Source: Bacteroidota bacterium | Lineage (GTDB): Bacteria; Bacteroidota; Rhodothermia; Rhodothermales; UBA10348 | Assembly (NCBI GenBank): GCA_004356265.1 | Contig: SMXK01000139.1 | Span: forward strand, 1 to 6,407 | Length of the DNA stretch: 6,407 nucleotides | Direction: 5' to 3' | Shown here: positions 1 to 6,208 of the stretch, piece after piece | Position numbering within the stretch: position 1 is the first letter of the stretch | How the letters are laid out: the number at the start of each line of letters is the position of its first letter | Translations under genes and position numbers: made by a program | Notes under the pieces: model-generated | Databases searched by the model: none | Told to the model about the DNA's origin: nothing | The model's input: the letters and a program-made list of their open reading frames with translations, nothing else

Positions 1-1096
1 AACGATCAACTCCAGGAACGGTGTTGCGCATCCCGATTTTGTCGAAGAGTGCTGTCCGGGGAAACTCAAGGTACGTCTGCGCATCACCAAGAGCTCTTTT
101 CATAGCATAAACGGCCAGAATGGTGTCGTAATTCTCGTAGTCCCAATTCGTACCGGGTTCGCGAATCAAAGCGCGGCTCCGGGCCCCGTTGACAGAACTG
201 GCACCGGCCCAGTATGACAACCCAGAACCGGTCGCGTATTCCATACCCCGATTGTCGATTGTTTCCAACCCACTCGACATGTTCAATACATGGCGAAGTG
301 TAATCGCGTGGCGCGGATCACTATTATCAGATCGAGCCTCCGGTAACCAATCGAGTGCCAATGATTCGTCAAGAGACATCCGACCCTCATCTACCATCAT
401 TCCGATCAGTGTGACAGCGATACTTTTGGCAGTAGACCATGTCCGGGTTTTAGTCCGCATTTCCACGCCGTCCGCATACCGTTCGTGCACAATCTGGCCT
501 TTGTGAACGACAATTAGGCTCAGCGTAGTTTGTTGCTCAGTACCCCCGTGGCCCACGCGGTCAAACGTCCAGTCAGATGCCGCCTGGAGTGCATCGAAAT
601 CGATACCGGATACGTTTCCGATTGGTGCCAAGAGGTCCCCGTCCGGCCAGGGAATCAATGCCGGATCGCCGGCGAGTGGCGGCGTCAGAAGTTCAGGAAG
701 CGCGTCGATGTCATCGAACGTCTGGTCGGGAGGCATGCTTACACATCCGAGTCCCTCCCGAAACGCAGCTCGAACTGTCGGTACAGGCCCGGCGGACCCG
801 ACGGCCACAGCCCGGAGATTCCAATCAACCACATAGTCTCCGCCATCGGCGGTCCCGATCGGCCCCCGTAAATACCTGAGTTCCTGGTCAAACACCTGCT
901 CTAGCGTTCGATCTGAAGTAAACAATCCATTGCACATCAAAATCGCCTGCACGCCTCGCTGAATGATCTGCCGATTGTATTGCCAGTAGTCAAATGACTC
1001 ACGTTGTTCTGAGCGTGAATTCGTCTCCTGTGCCGAGGCCGCTAACGGGCCTGAAAAAGAAACAAACGCGAGTATAAATGCTAGAGATCGATTCAT
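1..1096 (-). CDS. Secreted serine hydrolase, beta-lactamase/PBP-fold family (3' end beyond window)
   Basis: This reading frame is open from an ATG at 1096 to the left window edge: 365 codons with no stop or frameshift, and the stop lies outside the window. Residues 1-22 form a Sec signal peptide (MNRS, hydrophobic LAFILAFVSF, cleavage after ASA at 22), so the enzyme should be exported. The catalytic SxxK motif is S221-T-A-K224, inside TWSTAKS. It is followed by the typical amphipathic stretch, DE(S)LAL...LPE, and ITLRHVLNMSSGLE (265-278). The second motif, Y-x-N, is Y320-E-N322 after EPGTNWD. The third motif (KTG/HxG type) would be in the missing C-terminus. Residues about 45-165 form an N-terminal extension before the catalytic domain, with two cysteines (C55 in MCNG, C118 in GLGC) that could form a disulfide. 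From memory, such an extension occurs in esterase or 6-aminohexanoate-dimer-hydrolase-like members of PF00144. Substrate is unknown (ester, amide or D-amino peptide); antibiotic resistance should not be assumed. Only 13 bp separate it from the upstream ppc stop, so co-transcription is likely. Confidence 0.88.
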   Translation of the reverse strand, partial: MNRSLAFILAFVSFSGPLAASAQETNSRSEQRESFDYWQYNRQIIQRGVQAILMCNGLFTSDRTLEQVFDQELRYLRGPIGTADGGDYVVDWNLRAVAVGSAGPVPTVRAAFREGLGCVSMPPDQTFDDIDALPELLTPPLAGDPALIPWPDGDLLAPIGNVSGIDFDALQAASDWTFDRVGHGGTEQQTTLSLIVVHKGQIVHERYADGVEMRTKTRTWSTAKSIAVTLIGMMVDEGRMSLDESLALDWLPEARSDNSDPRHAITLRHVLNMSSGLETIDNRGMEYATGSGLSYWAGASSVNGARSRALIREPGTNWDYENYDTILAVYAMKRALGDAQTYLEFPRTALFDKIGMRNTVPGVDR

Positions 1097-1109
1097 ACGC
1101 TTTTATTGG

Positions 1110-3686
1110 TTACGCAGAATTCCGGCTCGCGTTAATGTTGCCGTACAGGGATCGGGTCACGATTTTTTCGTACACCGATCGTTGGCTCGTCTCGGATTCC
1201 AATTTCTGAAGAGCATACTGCTGAATGACCAGAAGAGGCGTTACGATTTCCTCTCGAATCGCTATTGATTGTCTGGAAATCGGCTCTTCTTCCATTAATT
1301 CTGTGTACCCGGAAACGAGCAAAACCATCTCTCGCGACAATTCATATTCGTCCAGCAATATGTTCCAGAACGGGCCGAATTCCGGGTCGTCCCCCAGATA
1401 TTCGGTGAGTGCAAAATTGCATTTCGACAAAGACATCATACTGTTCAAAATCAGCGTTTTGAAGAAAGGGACGTCCCGAAATAGATCTCGAATGTTTTCG
1501 AGTCGCCCATCATCAGCGACCGTCTTAAACGCGGTTCCGATTCCGAAATAACCAGGCACATTCTGTTTCAGCTGACTCCACGCCCCAACAAAAGGGATCG
1601 CCCGCAAATTCTTCAATACCAGAGATTTCTGTGCCCCACGCATCGCCGGGCGGCTCCCGACATTGGTCCGATTGTAAAAACGAAGTGTGCTTTTTTTCTC
1701 CAGATACGGGACGAACTTGGGGTGATTTTTCAGATCTGTGTATTTCTCATAACTCAGCTTGGCGAGTTCGTCGAACAATGCGCGAGAGCTCTCGGAGATG
1801 TGATTTTCGTTCTCCCGCAAGTTGTTGTGGATGCCAGCGGCGATGAGTTGCTCACACTGAAATTTAAAATGCTCCCGAGTGCCGTACATACTCGTGATGA
1901 CTTGTCCCTGAATGGTTAGCTCGATCGCGTGGTTGGCGATATTGCCGCTTTGTGAGGCATAAAACCGATGCGTCTTTCCACCACCCCTCGCCGGCGGACC
2001 GCCACGGCCATCAAAAAAGATGGCTCTGATTCCGGCCTCCTCGCTCACCGACGAGAGTCGCTCTTTGGTCTTATGGATGGACCAGTTGGCCTGCAGGTAT
2101 CCGCCGTCTTTGGTACCATCCGAAAATCCGAGCATCATCGTCTGCGTGCTTGCTCGTTGGTTCAGGTGTGCCCGATAGTTCGGAAAATTATATAACGTTT
2201 CCATGATGGACCCGGCCACCTCCATTCCATCAACGGATTCAAACAGCGGGATGATGTCAACAGGGAATTCTTCCTGATTCCAACACCACCGGAAGAGCGC
2301 GAACACAAACAGGACTGAAAAAATATCTTCGGAATTGCTGATTACGTACCGGTTGCAGCCTTCCTCCCCGTTTTTCTCCTGAATGCCCCTGATGCCTCGG
2401 ATGGTGTGGATGGTATCACGAATCAGCTCATCGTCGTAGTCACCGACCTGAATTTGAAACGAGCTGCTGAGCAAAATCCGCACCAGTTCATCATGTTCGA
2501 GTTCTTGCAGGTCCGATGAAATCACGCCGTTTTGAATCAGAATCTGTTCAACTACTCTTGCATGAACCCGGTGATTCTGCCGGACGTCGATGGTGGCGAA
2601 GTGCATCTTGAAAATCCGGACTTTGTCGATCATTAAATCGATATCCTCCAGATACAGACTGTTGTAATCTGAAATCAGATCCTGTTTTACTTCGACCAGA
2701 GGATCCAGTAGTTGCTCAAATGTGAGTACCGACGTGGCATCGAACATGGCCTCATAAACGGATGCTATCAGTCTCGATATGTTGTCCTCGACTTTCCTGA
2801 ATGTCAATTTACTTTCGAGGTCCTTCAGGTCTTTGTAATAACATTTCATCAGGGTCATCCGGAGTTCATTCGCCACATCGGCGGTCGTTTTCGAGGTCAC
2901 AAACGGGTTTCCATCCCGGTCACCCCCGGGCCAGAACCCGAGCTGAATGATCCTGGTATTATCAAAATCGGCGCCCTCGGTCGCTCTCTTGATTTCCGCA
3001 TACATTTCTCCGACGGCGTCGTAATACACATACCGGAGGAAGTAGATGATATTTTTCGCTTCCTCCAGCGGGGTTGGCCGCGTTGGTTTCAGGAGCGAAG
3101 TCAGTCCGAGCTGTTGAAGTTTTCGGTCAATACCCGATATTTCGTTCTGCGAGATCAGATGGCGGAGTTGCGCAATGATTTTTAATACCGATTGCGGGTA
3201 GAACTGCGTCGGATGCGCCGTAAATACGATCCGGGTTGCGAATGTGGATAGATTCTCGTAGACGTTATTTTTTTCCGGGTCGGTGGACGCAATATCGGCC
3301 GCAGGCTTCTCAGCGTATCTTCCCGTCGCATGTTGGATGTAACTCCTCAGTGACAGTTGTTCGTCGACATCCCGCAATTGAGGAAAGGCCGCATCTTCCA
3401 CGCTGTCAAACAGGACCACCTGCCGCTCCACGTATTGTATCACGCGGAACATGAAATTTATTCTGTCGCGCTCGGTTTTTATTTCCGGGCGGGCTGCGAA
3501 AAATGAGTCCAGGATCTCGACAGGCTCCCGGTGCGCCATCAATCCTTCGCGGCATTCATTCTGCAGCAGAGGAATTAATACACCCGTGTTGCGAATTTCC
3601 CGAAAGGGGAGGCTCAGGAACAAGCTGTTGTAGACGTTGAACTTGTTCTCAACCGATCGCTGAAATTCTTTGATCCTCGTATTCAT
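1110..3686 (-). CDS. ppc: Phosphoenolpyruvate carboxylase
   Basis: This enzyme carboxylates phosphoenolpyruvate with bicarbonate to oxaloacetate and phosphate, the cytoplasmic anaplerotic feed of the TCA cycle. The 858-residue protein is intact and close to the usual length (E. coli 883). Active-site signatures appear in family order: TAHPT with catalytic H158; GGDRDGNP (254-261); MLGFSDGTKDGG (518-529); the mobile loop GRGGPPARGGG (560-570); GSRPAMR (677-683); and LRAIPFVGAWSQ (694-705). The position of E. coli H579, just before GRGG, is D559 here, and the loop continues KTH. I remember this form, with the ending NASRNSA, as typical of Bacteroidota enzymes. By motif alignment, the E. coli aspartate-inhibition residues R587, K773, R832 and N881 correspond to R567, K755, R811 and N856, so feedback inhibition by L-aspartate is probable. 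The start at 3686 is chosen because an in-frame TAA sits directly before the ATG and the N-terminus (VYNSLFLSLPF) matches the family. No Shine-Dalgarno is evident; the leader is A/T-rich. It is transcribed divergently from the small gene at 3801 and probably shares a transcript with the downstream hydrolase. Confidence 0.98.
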   Translation of the reverse strand: MNTRIKEFQRSVENKFNVYNSLFLSLPFREIRNTGVLIPLLQNECREGLMAHREPVEILDSFFAARPEIKTERDRINFMFRVIQYVERQVVLFDSVEDAAFPQLRDVDEQLSLRSYIQHATGRYAEKPAADIASTDPEKNNVYENLSTFATRIVFTAHPTQFYPQSVLKIIAQLRHLISQNEISGIDRKLQQLGLTSLLKPTRPTPLEEAKNIIYFLRYVYYDAVGEMYAEIKRATEGADFDNTRIIQLGFWPGGDRDGNPFVTSKTTADVANELRMTLMKCYYKDLKDLESKLTFRKVEDNISRLIASVYEAMFDATSVLTFEQLLDPLVEVKQDLISDYNSLYLEDIDLMIDKVRIFKMHFATIDVRQNHRVHARVVEQILIQNGVISSDLQELEHDELVRILLSSSFQIQVGDYDDELIRDTIHTIRGIRGIQEKNGEEGCNRYVISNSEDIFSVLFVFALFRWCWNQEEFPVDIIPLFESVDGMEVAGSIMETLYNFPNYRAHLNQRASTQTMMLGFSDGTKDGGYLQANWSIHKTKERLSSVSEEAGIRAIFFDGRGGPPARGGGKTHRFYASQSGNIANHAIELTIQGQVITSMYGTREHFKFQCEQLIAAGIHNNLRENENHISESSRALFDELAKLSYEKYTDLKNHPKFVPYLEKKSTLRFYNRTNVGSRPAMRGAQKSLVLKNLRAIPFVGAWSQLKQNVPGYFGIGTAFKTVADDGRLENIRDLFRDVPFFKTLILNSMMSLSKCNFALTEYLGDDPEFGPFWNILLDEYELSREMVLLVSGYTELMEEEPISRQSIAIREEIVTPLLVIQQYALQKLESETSQRSVYEKIVTRSLYGNINASRNSA

Positions 3687-3713
3687 TTATATCAGGTTAT
3701 TCTGCTGCACATA

Positions 3714-3744
3714 TTGCGCTGGTCGGGGCGTGAATATATGTTGT
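3714..3744 (+). promoter_or_regulatory. Candidate rightward promoter, Bacteroidota type
   Basis: TTG at 3714-3716 and TATGTTGT at 3737-3744 are separated by 20 bases. This roughly fits the known Bacteroidota arrangement of a -33 TTG and a -7 TAnnTTTG box, with the TA and the first two T's of the -7 box in place but the following TG shifted. Read as a sigma-70 type promoter it would be TTGCGC, 17 bases, TATGTT, which is poor. The spacer and -7 box overlap the inverted repeat, so a protein bound there would block it. This is a weak pattern match only. Confidence 0.25.
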
Positions 3745-3752
3745 ACGCCCCG
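3724..3752. repeat. Perfect 8-bp inverted repeat, operator-like
   Basis: The arms CGGGGCGT (3724-3731) and ACGCCCCG (3745-3752) are exact reverse complements around a 13-base A/T-rich centre. Arm centres lie 21 bp apart, two helical turns, which suits a dimeric regulator touching one face of the DNA. T:G wobbles could extend it by one step outward (3723/3753), and a G:T wobble by one step inward (3732/3744). It lies in the middle of the divergent region. There is no T-run after it on either strand, so a terminator is unlikely. The alternative is an RNA hairpin in the leader of one of the two transcripts. Confidence 0.55.
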
Positions 3753-3800
3753 GTTTCGACATCCCCTTTCAGCAACATTCCTATTTAGTGAAGCGCCCCC

Positions 3801-4034
3801 ATGAAACGCTGGTTCCAACCCGTTGAAGTAGAAGTCACCAAAGGCTGGCCGGTCGTGGTGAACTGGAACGGCCGTCGGCACCGTGTGCAGTATCTGGTCG
3901 ATGCCTGGGTCGTGCAAGGCAAATGGTGGGCGGAAGAAGAGCGCCGGGTGTATTTTCGGGTTCATACAACGGGCGGAACGCTCGATATTTTTCGGTCCGG
4001 TGACGACTGGATTCTTTCAAAAGTACAGGACTGA
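3801..4034 (+). CDS. Small DUF6504-like protein
   Basis: This is a 77-residue, tryptophan-rich protein with no signal peptide or membrane segment, so it is probably cytoplasmic. The order of landmarks is N-terminal VEVEV, then NWNGRRHRV (21-29), W36, KWW (41-43), RRVYFRV (48-54), a short LDIF strand (61-64) and W70 near the end. This pattern of a small beta-rich domain with W-x-G-x-x-H-x-V, a WW pair and a YFRV strand matches my memory of DUF6504, a domain of unknown function. That domain also occurs next to or fused to Y-family polymerase (ImuB/DinB) proteins. No polymerase, imuA or dnaE2 is visible here, so a link to DNA damage tolerance cannot be claimed. Its TGA stop shares a base with the ATG of the downstream lipoprotein (TGATG), suggesting translational coupling. 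The ATG at 3801 is the only sensible start; the preceding GTG at 3788 is out of frame. The family assignment is from memory of the motif pattern and is moderately secure. Confidence 0.8.
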   Translation: MKRWFQPVEVEVTKGWPVVVNWNGRRHRVQYLVDAWVVQGKWWAEEERRVYFRVHTTGGTLDIFRSGDDWILSKVQD

Positions 4035-6208
4035 TGAATATTCGACACTCAAGACTGGTGCTGGCAGCGACAGCCATAATTGCTGCAGCCGCGCTTTTTA
4101 CGTCGTGTGGACCGGGCATAGATCCGGCCGCGGATCCCGATGTTATCGAACTCACGCCCGGCCTGATTATCGACCACTCGGTGACCATTCGTCGGGGGCT
4201 GTATCCAATTCCCGGAGACAGTCTCGGCGCCATCCGGATCGTGGGCGACAGTATTATTGTTGATTTTAACGGGGCGGTGCTCGACGGGGCCACCGCTGGC
4301 CAGGCACCCGACGAATTCTCAGGCATCGGTATTCTGGTGGAAAAAAGTGCAGCCGTGACGATCCGGAACGCGGTCGTGAAGGGGTATAAAGTGGCGGTAA
4401 TGGGCATCGACGTCCCGGATATTCACATCACTGAGAGTGATTTCAGTTATAACTGGCGGCAGCGACTTAAAAGTACGATTGAACGCGAAAGCAACGACGA
4501 CTGGATGAGTTATCACAACAACGAGTCCGACGAGTGGCTCAGGTTTGGCGCTGCCGTCTATCTGCGCCGCGCCGATCGTGCGCGCGTGGAGCACGTGAGG
4601 GTGACGGGTGGTGAAAATGGTCTGATGCTCACCGACGTCAACAACGGCACGTTCATCAACAACACGATCACGTTTAACTCGGCGATCGGGATAGGGTTGT
4701 ACCGGAGTAGCGGAAATATCATCTCACACAACCGGCTCGATTTTAATGTGCGTGGCCACAGTCCGGGTGTGTACCATCGGGGCCAGGATTCGGCGGCACT
4801 GCTGCTCTACGAACAATCCAGCGGCAACACCATCGCATTTAATTCTGCCACTCATTCAGGTGATGGGTTATTCCTCTGGGCCGGTCAGTCGACGATGGAC
4901 ACGGGCGAGGGAGGATGTAACGACAACCTTATATATCACAATGACTTTTCATTCGCACCAACCAACGGGATCGAGGTCACGTTTTCCCGGAATCAGATCA
5001 TCCAGAATCGAATAGAGGGTTGCTGGCATGGGATCTGGGGCGGTTATTCATTCGATACTATAATAGAAGGAAACACATTCACGGATAACGAAGAACACAT
5101 TGCCGTCGAGCACGGGCAGCGGTTGACAGTCGCGTTCAACTCATTCACAGGAGGGGACGTTGGCCTGAAATTCTGGGAGCGCGCGAGCCAGCCAGCCGAC
5201 TGGGGATATTCGAAGGTGCGGGAGGTGGCGAGCACCGGGCATATGTTTGCACAGAACAGTTTCACCGGCGTCGGGCAGCCGTTTGATGTGACAAATACGA
5301 GCGATGTCGAACGTGAATCAAACTGGATTGATGACCCATCGGGTCCGGCGATACCCGCCTCGTATACCCCGTCCGTGCCGGTTCCTGTGGCGCTGCCGGG
5401 CGCAATCGATATATCGCTGCCGCCGCAGATCAAAACAGGCCGAGACTATATGCTGATTGACGAGTGGGGGCCGTATGATTTCAGGTCACCGGTGCTTTGG
5501 CCGAGATCGAAACGCTCGGATCTGGTCCAGACATTTGAAATTCTCGGACCGTCCGGGGAGTGGTCCATCAAGAGTGCCGAGGGTGTGAAATCGTTTTCGA
5601 GGGCGAGCGGCTCGCATCTGGCGACCGGCGGCCCCGACCTCATCGAGGTGACTCGCGCTCCGGGTTCGACCGTAAATATGGTCATCGAGATGGAATTCAC
5701 AGGGGATGTAATAACGGATCGGTTTGGTGGGCATATACCTGCCGGCGAACCGTTCACGACCCGCTACGAACACTTCTATCTGCCGATCGATTGGGACGTA
5801 CAGTTTTTTGTATGGGATGACGAGACCGATCCGCAAGAAGCCTACCCGGCGTTCAGGCGTCTCATCAATGGGCAGCCGGTACTCACAGAATCCACCACAG
5901 ATCTGGCGTATCAGTGGTACCGCGCCCCGGCGCCGGGGCTTCCGGAAAACCGGTTTGCGACTATCGCCGAGGGCACGTTTCAGATTCCCGAAGGAGATTA
6001 TGAAATTGATCTCACGAGCGACGATGGTGTGCGGTTGTGGCTCGACGGCAAACTGATACACGACGACTGGACGTATCACGCACCCCGTCAGGAAATTATC
6101 AGCGTCAGGCTGGGTGGTTCACATCTGATCCGAGCCGAACACTTTGAGATCGATGGGTATTCAACTCTGATGGTTGCGATTCGCCCCGTACCTACTCGCC
6201 AACCGTAA
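4034..6208 (+). CDS. Predicted lipoprotein: right-handed parallel beta-helix with C-terminal PA14-type domain
   Basis: This is a 724-residue exported protein. Residues 1-24 are a lipoprotein signal peptide (RHSR, a hydrophobic alanine-rich core, lipobox FTSC), so C25 should be lipidated and the protein anchored in the outer membrane or periplasmic face. Residues about 40-430 show beta-helix (NosD/PbH1-like) coils, with repeated turns such as SGNIISHN (226-233), SGNTIAFN (263-270), SRNQIIQN (318-325) and FDTIIEGN (340-347). Embedded is a non-repetitive polar cluster: YHRGQDSA (247-254), THSGDG (273-278), FLWAG (280-284) and DTGEGGCNDN (289-298). This is a candidate binding or catalytic groove. 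An insertion at 142-169 contains DDW and DEW. Residues about 435-585 are a beta-rich middle region with DEWGPYDFRSP (476-486) that I cannot assign. Residues about 586-717 look like PA14: TSDDGVRLWLDGK (661-673), HDDW and a GGSHLIRAEHFE strand. PA14 domains usually bind carbohydrate. A polysaccharide lyase, epimerase or glycan-binding role is plausible but unproven. It follows the small gene with a one-base overlap; the AGGA at 4027-4030 is only three bases from the ATG. Confidence 0.9.
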   Translation: MNIRHSRLVLAATAIIAAAALFTSCGPGIDPAADPDVIELTPGLIIDHSVTIRRGLYPIPGDSLGAIRIVGDSIIVDFNGAVLDGATAGQAPDEFSGIGILVEKSAAVTIRNAVVKGYKVAVMGIDVPDIHITESDFSYNWRQRLKSTIERESNDDWMSYHNNESDEWLRFGAAVYLRRADRARVEHVRVTGGENGLMLTDVNNGTFINNTITFNSAIGIGLYRSSGNIISHNRLDFNVRGHSPGVYHRGQDSAALLLYEQSSGNTIAFNSATHSGDGLFLWAGQSTMDTGEGGCNDNLIYHNDFSFAPTNGIEVTFSRNQIIQNRIEGCWHGIWGGYSFDTIIEGNTFTDNEEHIAVEHGQRLTVAFNSFTGGDVGLKFWERASQPADWGYSKVREVASTGHMFAQNSFTGVGQPFDVTNTSDVERESNWIDDPSGPAIPASYTPSVPVPVALPGAIDISLPPQIKTGRDYMLIDEWGPYDFRSPVLWPRSKRSDLVQTFEILGPSGEWSIKSAEGVKSFSRASGSHLATGGPDLIEVTRAPGSTVNMVIEMEFTGDVITDRFGGHIPAGEPFTTRYEHFYLPIDWDVQFFVWDDETDPQEAYPAFRRLINGQPVLTESTTDLAYQWYRAPAPGLPENRFATIAEGTFQIPEGDYEIDLTSDDGVRLWLDGKLIHDDWTYHAPRQEIISVRLGGSHLIRAEHFEIDGYSTLMVAIRPVPTRQP
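5924..5939. repeat. 16-bp perfect palindrome inside the lipoprotein gene
   Basis: GCCCCGGCGCCGGGGC equals its own reverse complement. It encodes part of the Arg-Ala-Pro-Ala-Pro-Gly segment (630-635) at the edge of the PA14-type domain. The alternating Ala-Pro codons are G+C-rich, which makes chance palindromes more likely. There is no central loop and no following T-run, so it is not a terminator. Confidence 0.6.

Larger units (their letters stand above)
3687..3800. promoter_or_regulatory. Divergent intergenic region between ppc and the DUF6504-like gene
   Basis: These 114 bp separate two genes pointing away from each other, so they must hold the leftward promoter for ppc and the rightward promoter for the small gene and lipoprotein, unless promoters lie inside coding sequence. 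The region contains the inverted repeat at 3724-3752 and a weak rightward promoter-like pair. I could not find a convincing promoter on the minus strand; a TATATTCA-like stretch (complement of 3732-3739) lacks a well-placed upstream TTG. No strong ribosome binding site is seen on either side, as is usual in Bacteroidota. Confidence 0.7.

Noticed and set aside
189..506. A 105-codon plus-strand open frame
   Set aside because: It is antisense to the stretch coding for the SxxK and ITLRHVLNMSSGLE motifs of the hydrolase, and has no family resemblance of its own.
530..879. Two overlapping plus-strand open frames of about 100 codons
   Set aside because: They are antisense to the serine hydrolase, whose signal peptide and catalytic motifs establish the minus strand. 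Their translations are Arg/Pro-rich without any recognisable pattern.
1..1096. Calling the left-edge gene an antibiotic-resistance beta-lactamase
   Set aside because: The SxxK/YxN fold is shared with esterases, amidases and peptidases. The long N-terminal extension and the missing third motif give no basis for a resistance call.
2712..3185. A 157-codon plus-strand open frame
   Set aside because: It lies opposite the conserved PEPC region containing GGDRDGNP, so it mirrors real coding sequence.
3687..3965. A 92-codon minus-strand frame ending in the TAA immediately before the ppc ATG, like a leader peptide
   Set aside because: Most of it is antisense to the DUF6504-like gene, and its His/Pro/Arg-rich translation resembles nothing. 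The abutting stop is more simply a coincidence that defines the ppc start.
4121..4136. Hairpin GATCCG-gccg-CGGATC just after the lipobox codons
   Set aside because: It has a six-base stem with no T-run and sits in coding sequence; short stems of this kind are expected by chance.
3835..4407. A 190-codon minus-strand open frame across the small gene and lipoprotein start
   Set aside because: It is antisense to two well-supported genes including a clear lipoprotein signal; its translation is low-complexity Ser/Pro/Arg.
5486..6079. A 197-codon minus-strand open frame
   Set aside because: It lies opposite the middle and PA14-type regions of the lipoprotein, whose SDDGVRLWLDG motif fixes the coding strand.
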